Positions 1-4,810 of a DNA stretch of 5,343 bases are shown piece by piece (within the stretch, counting starts at the first letter, position 1; each line of letters opens with the position of its first letter). Location of the stretch: positions 1 to 5,343 of the forward strand of contig JAIRSD010000251.1 in the NCBI GenBank assembly GCA_031255615.1, read 5' to 3'. The notes below the pieces were generated by a model. It searched no databases, was not told the DNA's origin, and was given only the letters and a program-made list of their open reading frames with translations. The DNA is from Treponema sp. (GTDB lineage: Bacteria > Spirochaetota > Spirochaetia > Treponematales > Breznakiellaceae). Both the position numbers and the translations under genes were made by a program.

Positions 1-294
1 TCGGGGCCGGCCTTTGTGTATCTGTTTATCGAAGCCCTGGCGGACGGCGGGGTAAGGGCCGGGCTGCCCCGGGACAAGGCCCTGGCTTACGCCGCCCAGA
101 CCGTGCTGGGGGCCGCCGCTATGGTCCGGGAGACCGGCAGGCATCCGGGGGAATTGAAGGACATGGTCTGCTCCCCCGGAGGCACCACGATTGCCGGGGT
201 CGCCGCGCTGGAACGGGCCGGGTTCCGGGGGGCCGTGATGGACGCGGTGGAGGCGGCCTGGCGGCGGGCAACGGAGCTGGGGGGAAAGGCCTGA
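1..294 (+). CDS. proC: Pyrroline-5-carboxylate reductase, C-terminal part (5' end outside window)
   Basis: ProC catalyses the last step of proline synthesis, the NAD(P)H-dependent reduction of 1-pyrroline-5-carboxylate to L-proline, in the cytoplasm. Frame 1 is open from the first base and reads [17 protein letters not shown], then the ProC signature region with [23 protein letters not shown] and a final helix ending in GGKA. This is the C-terminal all-helical dimerisation domain, which supplies the substrate-binding SPGGTT loop. About 97 residues are visible of a family length near 270; the Rossmann NADP-binding half lies upstream. A GTG at 16 is an internal valine, not the start. No strong terminator follows; the 10-bp palindrome at 295-304 (GCCCCGGGGC) has no T-run. 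The gene is GC-rich, unlike the methyltransferase downstream. Family assignment is secure from the motif. Confidence 0.95.
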   Translation, partial: SGPAFVYLFIEALADGGVRAGLPRDKALAYAAQTVLGAAAMVRETGRHPGELKDMVCSPGGTTIAGVAALERAGFRGAVMDAVEAAWRRATELGGKA

Positions 295-333
295 GCCCCG
301 GGGCGGACAAGGCAGCCGAAACATGGAAGAAAT

Positions 334-446
334 TTACCACGAGGGCGAGGAAGGCGCACGAAGGGCGCGGATTTGAAGCGCATATTCATTCCTTCGTGTT
401 CCTGGCGAGCCGCAGCTCGCCCCGGTGCGCCTTTGTGGTTAACATT
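334..446. repeat. Imperfect inverted repeat with nested hairpin
   Basis: The left arm starts TTACCACGAGG (about 335-345). The right arm ends CCTTTGTGGTTAA (about 430-442), which is its approximate reverse complement. Nearer the centre CACGAAGG (357-364) pairs perfectly with CCTTCGTG (391-398). The right arm also carries an extra perfect hairpin, GGCGAGC (404-410), loop CGCA, GCTCGCC (415-421), with no counterpart on the left. It resembles the non-coding 'ttcgtg...cctttgtggtt' inverted repeats that occur between genes in several bacterial genomes (from memory, not searched). No ORF crosses it convincingly. It sits between proC and the AT-rich stretch. Confidence 0.55.
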
Positions 447-749
447 CCTGTTCCCGGTTTTTTCGCTCATCCGGTGGTGTAGTGTAATCAATGCGCCAAG
501 TTCTTCATTTAGACAACTGGAGAAATAAAAATGAAAAAAAAGCGCGTTGCGAAAGGATGAAGGCATGGAAATATTGGACCTGTTCAATAACTGAAGTTTC
601 CGAATAACTCTCCTGTTCATTTCATAATATGTCCCTTCTGAAATTTTCCCATAAACCCGTTGACTGGACGGGGGCCCTGGGCACGGGACGCAGAGAGGCT
701 GATTGCGCGAAATGCGCTGCCCTGATAATTTTTGCCGATATTTTATCCA
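447..749. other. Gene-poor stretch with two tiny ORFs
   Basis: No normal-sized gene is supported here. Two minute ORFs have plausible ribosome binding sites. One at 531-560 encodes MKKKRVAKG, with GGAG at 519-522 and 8 nt to its ATG. One at 565-594 encodes MEILDLFNN, with AGGA at 554-557 and 7 nt to its ATG. A third frame, 557-607 (16 residues), overlaps the first by ATGA. A weak promoter-like pair, TTTTCG (460-465) and TGTAAT (483-488) with a 17-nt spacer, could serve them. The stretch 629-784 is open in frame with the methyltransferase but reads as unrelated sequence (MSLLKFSHKP to CYDQN), so it is treated as non-coding. These may be leader peptides, gene remnants or chance. Confidence 0.3.
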
Positions 750-778
750 TTGACATGGCCAAAACAGCCTGTTACGAT
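750..778 (+). promoter_or_regulatory. Sigma-70-type promoter for the methyltransferase, leaderless geometry
   Basis: A perfect -35 box TTGACA (750-755) is followed by a 17-nt spacer, an extended -10 TG at 770-771 and a -10 box TACGAT (773-778, four of six consensus bases). The ATG at 785 lies six bases past the -10 box, where transcription would normally start. The mRNA would therefore have essentially no 5' untranslated region. This agrees with the absence of a Shine-Dalgarno sequence before that ATG. The boxes are seen directly; promoter activity and the start point are inferred. Confidence 0.6.
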
Positions 779-784
779 CAAAAT

Positions 785-1864
785 ATGAGGATAAATACTA
801 TCATACAGGGTGATTGCATTGAAGAACTGAAGAAGTTTTCCGATAGCTCCATTGACTTGATTTTTGCCGATCCGCCCTATAATATGCAATTAAAAAACGA
901 TTTGTATAGACCGGACAACACAAAAGTTGATGGCGTTGACGACGCATGGGACAAATTTTCCTCGTTTAATGAATATGATGATTTTTGCACCGCATGGCTT
1001 AAAGAATGCAGGCGCATATTAAAAGATACGGGTTCGATATGGGTAATCGGCAGCTACCATAATATTTTTCGCATCGGCAGTATAATGCTTAATCTGGGGT
1101 TTTGGATTTTGAACGATGTAACATGGTATAAAACAAATCCCATGCCCAATTTTCTTGGTACCCGTTTTACGAACGCGACCGAAACGCTTGTCTGGTGTTC
1201 AAAGGGCGAGCATTATAAAAAATACACATTCAATCACAACATGATGAAAAGATATAACGGCGGCAAGCAAATGGCGTCGGTATGGCAGATAGGTTTGTGC
1301 ATTGGGGATGAACGGCTGAAAGGATCCGATGGCAAAAAGGCCCATTCGACGCAAAAACCGGAAGAATTGCTTAAAAGGGTAATCCTCTCGACCACTAAAC
1401 AAGACGATATTGTCCTTGATCCGTTTTTCGGGACGGGAACGGCCGGCGCCGTCGCAAAAAAATTAAAACGAAATTTTATCGGCATTGAAAAAGAGGCGGC
1501 ATATATATCCCTTGCGAAAAAAAGAATTGACGCAATAAATGTATTTTTTCCGGAGGCTGATTGGCGGGAAGAGGAAAAAGCGAAACAAAGCAGAGTGCCT
1601 TTTGAAACTTTATTGAGGGAACAATTCATAAAAGCCGGCGATCCGCTCTATGCCCGCAAAACATATAATGCCACCGCTTTTGTATTGGCGGATGGAAAGC
1701 TGGAATACAAGGATCAAAAAGGATCTATCCACAGAATCGGGGCGATAATACAGCAAACACATTCTTGCAACGGATGGAAATTTTGGCATGTCATGCGGGG
1801 GGATAAGTCTGTTTTAATTGATGATTTACGAAATGAATATTTGCGGAAAAAACAGGGGCTATGA
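785..1864 (+). CDS. ccrM: Solitary CcrM/M.HinfI-type adenine-N6 DNA methyltransferase (probable GANTC)
   Basis: This enzyme transfers a methyl group from S-adenosylmethionine to N6 of adenine in double-stranded DNA. The motif order is that of the beta group. The catalytic motif DPPY is at residues 29-32 in IDLIFADPPYN, and the AdoMet motif DPFFGTGTAG is at 212-221. Around these lie family blocks VDDAWDKF, WVIGSYHNIFR, GFWILND, NPMPNFLGTRFTNA and KKAHSTQKPEELL. Residues about 270-359 form the C-terminal RAMA-type domain of CcrM, with GSIHRIGA and NGWKFWH, which helps DNA recognition. The 359 residues match CcrM and M.HinfI in length, so 5'-GANTC-3' is the expected site (inferred from family). 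The ATG at 785 was chosen because homology begins at MRINTIIQGDC; an in-frame ATG at 629 would add 52 unrelated residues. No endonuclease gene adjoins it. The gene is much AT-richer than its neighbours, suggesting transfer. Confidence 0.92.
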   Translation: MRINTIIQGDCIEELKKFSDSSIDLIFADPPYNMQLKNDLYRPDNTKVDGVDDAWDKFSSFNEYDDFCTAWLKECRRILKDTGSIWVIGSYHNIFRIGSIMLNLGFWILNDVTWYKTNPMPNFLGTRFTNATETLVWCSKGEHYKKYTFNHNMMKRYNGGKQMASVWQIGLCIGDERLKGSDGKKAHSTQKPEELLKRVILSTTKQDDIVLDPFFGTGTAGAVAKKLKRNFIGIEKEAAYISLAKKRIDAINVFFPEADWREEEKAKQSRVPFETLLREQFIKAGDPLYARKTYNATAFVLADGKLEYKDQKGSIHRIGAIIQQTHSCNGWKFWHVMRGDKSVLIDDLRNEYLRKKQGL

Positions 1865-1908
1865 CATTGGATTGTCCGGAAAATGTTTGTGAACGGGTCT
1901 CTGTTTTA

Positions 1909-2167
1909 CCGGCGGAATAAATCCGCGCGGCAATTCCCGGATGCGGAACCAAAACGCCTTCGCGTTTTGGCCTTGGGTTTCGCGATGGAGCGCGAAACCC
2001 CGCACGGCGGGCAACATGAGGCGAAAACGGCAGGGATGCCGCTGCTTTAGGCCGGCATGGAAGCCGGCTGTTTCCAGTCCCAGGGGTTTTGCGAAGCAAA
2101 ACCCCTGGCCGAAAATCCGCATGGATGCGGATTTTCGGAAGGCGGAAGCCGCGGCGCGGCTTCCGCC
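1909..2167. repeat. Array of contiguous perfect hairpins with unrelated stems
   Basis: Between the converging gene ends lies a chain of short perfect inverted repeats. GCGGA/TCCGC is at 1912-1926. CCAAAACGC/GCGTTTTGG is at 1949-1970 (loop CTTC). GGGTTTCGCG/CGCGAAACCC is at 1975-2000. CCCGC/GCGGG is at 1999-2011. CGGCA/TGCCG is at 2028-2041 (GGGA loop). GCCGGC/GCCGGC is at 2051-2068. CCAGGGGTTTTGC/GCAAAACCCCTGG is at 2080-2108 (loop GAA). CCGAAAATCCGCA/TGCGGATTTTCGG is at 2109-2138. GGCGGAAGCCGC/GCGGCTTCCGCC is at 2141-2167 (loop GGC). Stems differ in sequence, and most loops are 3-6 nt. Only the stems look constrained, and ORFs here run through both strands without family features, so it is judged non-coding. 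No T-run follows any hairpin, so none is a clear intrinsic terminator, though the array could still stop convergent transcription or be a mobile palindromic element. Confidence 0.8.
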
Positions 2168-2210
2168 CGCGCAAGGGATAGGAAGGGTGCGGAGCAGCCA
2201 CGCCGCAGGC

Positions 2211-2271
2211 GGGGCCGGAGCGAAGCGGAGCCCTGGATAGCCCGGTCCCCGCCGCAGGCGGGGATGCGCCC
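2211..2271 (+). repeat. Structured dispersed repeat, copy 1
   Basis: A 36-nt core (2211-2246) begins GGGGCCGGAGCGAAGCGG and ends ATAGCCCGGT. It is followed by a perfect hairpin CCCCGCC (2247-2253), loop GCA, GGCGGGG (2257-2263), then GCGCCC (2266-2271). The same order of core, hairpin and GCGCCC recurs on the minus strand at 4690-4626. The 14-mer CGCCGCAGGCGGGG occurs directly before the core (2201-2214) and again in its hairpin (2250-2263). The copy is the last unit of the hairpin array that starts near 1909. It is non-coding as far as can be seen. Confidence 0.7.
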
Positions 2272-2335
2272 AAAAGAAAATTGGCACGGGGCTTATCCTG
2301 TTTTTGAAACCGATCATTGTTGTGCGGCGGGGTTT

Positions 2336-3193
2336 TCAGCGGGGCGGGTCCGGGTTGGGAACTTTCGATTGGTAAACCCGCACATAGTCGATTTCCATGA
2401 CCGCCTCCCGGAGGGCGGGATCGACGCCGTGTTGTCCGCCCCAGGAACCGCCGATGGCGACGTTTAGAACCAGGTGGAAGGGTTTGTCGAAGGGCCACTC
2501 CGCCGGGTTTTTTCCCGTGGGCTCGAACTGGAAAAAGGGTTCGCCGTCGATGCTCCACTGGATGCGGTCCTTGTCCCAGGTCATGCCGTATATGTGGAAC
2601 CGCTCGGCGGCCTTTTCGATGGGGGCGGATTTTGTTTTTTGCGTATTGATGCGGTGGTTAAAAGCGCCGGTATGGGCGGTGGTGTGGATCCTGTTGGGGT
2701 CGAAGCCTACATGCTCCATAATGTCTATCTCCCCGGAGTTGGGCCAGGGGCCGTAGGCATCCGCGCTGGGGAGCATCCAAATTGCCGGCCATGTTCCTGT
2801 TCCTGCCGGGAGTTTGGCCCTGATTTCGAAATACCCATAGGTCCAATCGGCCTTCCCCTTTGTCTTGAGCCGGGCGCTGGTCCAGCGGCCGTTTTCGTTC
2901 CGGGCGGCGATATGGAGGGAACCGCCGCGGACGTAGGAGTTGCTGCGGCTGTCGGTATAGTGCTGGATTTCATTGTTCCCCCAGCCGCGGCCGCCGAGGT
3001 CGAAGTCCCATTTATCGGGGTCCGGGGCCCCGCCGCCGTTGAACTCATCGGCCCAGACCAGTTTCATGCCGGGGGGCGCGGCGGAGGAAGCCGCCCCGCA
3101 GCCGGAAAGCTGGACCGACATGCCCAGAAGGACCGGCAGGGTCAGGGGGATGCGGATGCTCCGGGGGAAAAAACATTGTCCCAAGTCATTCAT
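2336..3193 (-). CDS. GH16 endo-beta-glucanase (laminarinase-like) lipoprotein
   Basis: This is probably an endo-beta-1,3- or beta-1,3-1,4-glucanase that cuts glucans such as laminarin by a retaining mechanism. The 285-residue product starts with a basic N-terminus, a hydrophobic segment (about 14-29) and a lipobox LSGC with Cys32, so it should be lipid-anchored at the cell envelope. The GH16 jelly-roll follows from about residue 44: LVWADEFNG, WGNNEIQHYT, GYFEIRAKLP (120-129), GTWPAIWMLP and the catalytic motif GEIDIMEHVG (154-163). In that motif E155 is the nucleophile, D157 the assisting acid and E160 the acid/base by family rule. It closes with LVLNVAIGGSWGG and IDYVRVYQ. Key residues are intact. 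The ATG at 3193 overlaps the stop of the HD gene by 4 nt (ATGA), with GAGG 5 nt upstream, so translation is probably coupled. The exact substrate cannot be told. Confidence 0.93.
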   Translation of the reverse strand: MNDLGQCFFPRSIRIPLTLPVLLGMSVQLSGCGAASSAAPPGMKLVWADEFNGGGAPDPDKWDFDLGGRGWGNNEIQHYTDSRSNSYVRGGSLHIAARNENGRWTSARLKTKGKADWTYGYFEIRAKLPAGTGTWPAIWMLPSADAYGPWPNSGEIDIMEHVGFDPNRIHTTAHTGAFNHRINTQKTKSAPIEKAAERFHIYGMTWDKDRIQWSIDGEPFFQFEPTGKNPAEWPFDKPFHLVLNVAIGGSWGGQHGVDPALREAVMEIDYVRVYQSKVPNPDPPR

Positions 3194-4563
3194 AAAAACC
3201 TCTTTCCCAGTTTTTTTCCATCCGAACCGCGGTACGGATTGCGGCGGTGTTTCAGGTAGCTTTGGTAGGCGGCGCTGCTTTTGTAATAGCCGTCCAGCCC
3301 TTTGAAGGACGAGGATTCGTCGCAGCGGTACAGTTCCATGAGGGTAGAAAAAAGGGGGGCCTCCATGATCTCCTGGGTGCGGATAAGGGGAAGCCGGGGC
3401 ATGGCGGCGGGGAGCATGTGGTTTTTTACGAGCCACGCCACGTCGGCGATCATGGCGGGGGCAAAGCCCAGTCTGTCCAGGAAGCGGCGGGCCTGGATTG
3501 CGCCCAGTTCGGCGTGGCCCCGGAAACGCTGGCCGCCGGAGGATTCCGAAAGGGGCTTGCCCGAATCGTGGAGGAGAAGGGCCAGGGAAAGGCGGAGGTC
3601 GTAGCCGCCGCGGGGGCTGCCCTTGCGGTGGCGGAAAGTTTCCAGGGTATGCTTCCACACATTTCCTTCGGGGTGGAATTCCTTGGAGTGATCCACGTCG
3701 TCCAGGATGGACAGTTCCGGCCAGCACCTTTCTACGATGCCGGTCAGTTTTAAGAATTCAAAGCCCAGGTCGGGGCGGGGCGAATCCAGCAGCCCGGTAA
3801 GAAGCATCCGCTGTTCCGCCGGGCCGGGGAGGGGAGCGGCGGGCAGTTCCCGGATAAGGGCGGCGATTTCTCCCATTTTCGGCTCCCGTAGCTGAGGGCG
3901 GGGCGGGAAGGAATCGCGGTTGGAAGCGGTGCGGGGGATGCCAGGGCCGGCGCTAAAACTTACCCCAGGGCCGCCGCCGCTGCTCAAAAGGGATCCGCCG
4001 TAACGGGCCAGAATTTGGGCCCCCTCCACGGCGGCCTGCGGCCAGTCCCGGGCCTGATCGAAGCCGTCCCACCAGGGCGGACTCCCGCTGCCGGAATCTT
4101 CCGCCCCGCCCTCCTGAGATTCGGGGGTTCCGGGCCGGCGGGGACTCCCCGTTTCGCGGAATTCCCGGCGGAACCGGCGGAGGAGGGGATAAAACCCCCA
4201 GGGATCGTAAAAACGGCCGCTCGCCCAATCCTGGGCAAAGTGGAGGATCCGGTAGGCCGGTTTTTCCGCGGCGCCGCTGTCGGGGCAGCGGAATAGGTAG
4301 TCCCTGCCTTCCCACGTTACCGCCGCGTCCGCCATTGCCGCGCCGGGGAACCGGAGTTCCTCGAACAGGCGGGCTAGGGAGGAGAGGGGGGCGTCCGTAT
4401 CCGCCAGTACGAAGGACAGGGTATCCCAGCCCAGGTAACGATCTATGGCGCTAAAAGCCCGGAGATGGACCTCATAGCCCCGGGAAACCAGGAGATCCAG
4501 GGGTCCGCCCTCCTGCCGGGTAGTGCGCCGGGCGTCCAATCCGGGAAACTGCCCTTGTTTCAT
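3190..4563 (-). CDS. HD-domain protein of the CCA-adding/poly(A) polymerase superfamily with degenerate nucleotidyltransferase domain
   Basis: This protein of about 457 residues is cytoplasmic, with no signal peptide seen. Residues about 22-130 follow the outline of a tRNA nucleotidyltransferase head: GYEVHLRAFSAIDRYLG (32-45 region), TDAPLSSLARLF and FYDPWGFYPLLRR. The GG of the nucleotide-binding motif reads AF, and the DxD catalytic acids fall at SFV, so polymerase activity is unlikely. A Gly/Pro/Ser-rich linker follows (about 138-228). The C-terminal half keeps the HD phosphohydrolase pattern: HPEGNVWKHTLE (297-308), LLLHDSGKP (330-337), FRGHAELGA (348-355) and KNH (380-382), which suggests metal-dependent phosphatase or phosphodiesterase activity. 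The start is uncertain. ATG 4563 was preferred, with a weak G-rich ribosome site; an in-frame TTG at 4587 adds 8 residues. Its stop overlaps the GH16 start. The substrate is unknown. Confidence 0.75.
   Translation of the reverse strand: MKQGQFPGLDARRTTRQEGGPLDLLVSRGYEVHLRAFSAIDRYLGWDTLSFVLADTDAPLSSLARLFEELRFPGAAMADAAVTWEGRDYLFRCPDSGAAEKPAYRILHFAQDWASGRFYDPWGFYPLLRRFRREFRETGSPRRPGTPESQEGGAEDSGSGSPPWWDGFDQARDWPQAAVEGAQILARYGGSLLSSGGGPGVSFSAGPGIPRTASNRDSFPPRPQLREPKMGEIAALIRELPAAPLPGPAEQRMLLTGLLDSPRPDLGFEFLKLTGIVERCWPELSILDDVDHSKEFHPEGNVWKHTLETFRHRKGSPRGGYDLRLSLALLLHDSGKPLSESSGGQRFRGHAELGAIQARRFLDRLGFAPAMIADVAWLVKNHMLPAAMPRLPLIRTQEIMEAPLFSTLMELYRCDESSSFKGLDGYYKSSAAYQSYLKHRRNPYRGSDGKKLGKRFL
3199..3202 (-). 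promoter_or_regulatory. Ribosome binding site fixing the GH16 start
   Basis: On the minus strand GAGG lies inside the last codons of the HD gene, five bases before the ATG at 3193. It supports this start over the much longer open frame upstream, which only shadows the HD gene and carries no GH16 or signal-peptide features. Confidence 0.6.
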
Positions 4564-4625
4564 CCCTTGACCCCCATCTATCAGCAATGCTCATTTGAGA
4601 AAATCCCGCATACCGAATGTATACC

Positions 4626-4690
4626 GGGCGCGTTTTTGCGGCTCCCCCGCAAAAAACCGGGCTATCAGGGCCCCGCTTCACTCCGGCCCC
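4626..4690 (-). repeat. Structured dispersed repeat, copy 2
   Basis: Read on the minus strand, the core 4690-4656 aligns with 2211-2246 at 33 of 36 columns: one C/T change, one A/G change and one missing G. A hairpin then follows, whose arms on the plus strand are TTTTTGCGG (4633-4641) and CCGCAAAAA (4647-4655), and then GCGCCC (4631-4626). The hairpin stem shares no sequence with that of copy 1, but its position and foldability are the same. It lies upstream of the HD gene start. Confidence 0.7.
4651..4675 (-). terminator. Possible intrinsic terminator after the 4811 gene
   Basis: On the minus strand GGGC (4673-4670) can pair with GCCC (4662-4659) across a 7-nt loop and is followed two bases later by six T (4656-4651). 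The stem is short, so the signal is weak. Copy 1 of the repeat lacks both the perfect stem (A in place of G) and the T-run, so any terminator role would be specific to this copy. It could end transcription from the gene stopping at 4811 or attenuate the HD-GH16 operon. Confidence 0.35.
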
Positions 4691-4700
4691 GGCGCAGCAC

Positions 4701-4755
4701 GGCATCATAGATGCCTCGCCGTAAATGCCACAACAGTAACATTGCGGCATCTATG
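4701..4755 (-). other. Alternative-pairing leader region upstream of the HD-GH16 operon
   Basis: Three segments compete. On the minus strand CATAGATGCC (4755-4746) can pair over 10 bp with GGCATCTATG (4715-4706). The first six bases of that second segment, GGCATC, can instead close a tight hairpin with GATGCC (4706-4701) around the loop TAT. The two pairings exclude each other. This lies between the stop at 4811 and the possible terminator at 4675-4651. It could be an attenuator-like leader, or simply two palindromes of the repeat type seen elsewhere in the window. Confidence 0.4.
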
Positions 4756-4810
4756 GCGGCAGACCCCGATATGAGAGGGGCCGGGCGTACAAACCAAGAA
4801 CCGCCGCCCG

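Noticed and set aside
629..784. N-terminal extension of the methyltransferase from ATG 629
   Set aside because: The 52 residues show no relation to the CcrM/M.HinfI family, whose similarity begins at 785. A strong promoter lies inside the stretch, so it cannot all be translated from that transcript.
1949..1970. Intrinsic terminator of the methyltransferase
   Set aside because: The hairpin is perfect, but GG and CC follow it instead of a T-run, and it lies about 85 nt past the stop codon.
1909..2263. CRISPR array
   Set aside because: The stems differ from one another, there is no constant repeat with regular spacers, and no cas gene is present.
1859..2317. Long ORFs on both strands across the hairpin array
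   Set aside because: They are Pro/Arg/Ala/Gly-rich, lack ribosome sites and family motifs, and overlap each other. The perfect palindromes and dispersed repeat core explain the sequence better.
2474..3259. Plus-strand ORF of 261 residues opposite the GH16 gene
   Set aside because: It is antisense shadow of a GC-rich coding region. It is rich in Gly, Ala and Val with no recognisable domain, whereas the minus strand has complete GH16 motifs.
3194..3727. Long N-terminal extension of the GH16 frame
   Set aside because: It lies wholly within the HD gene in another frame, is Pro/Arg-rich, and the lipoprotein signal with its own ribosome site starts at 3193.
4633..4655. Intrinsic terminator reading leftward at the TTTTTGCGG hairpin
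   Set aside because: On the minus strand the T-run is on the 5' arm and the 3' arm is A-rich, the wrong way round for a terminator. Only the short stem just before that T-run remains possible.
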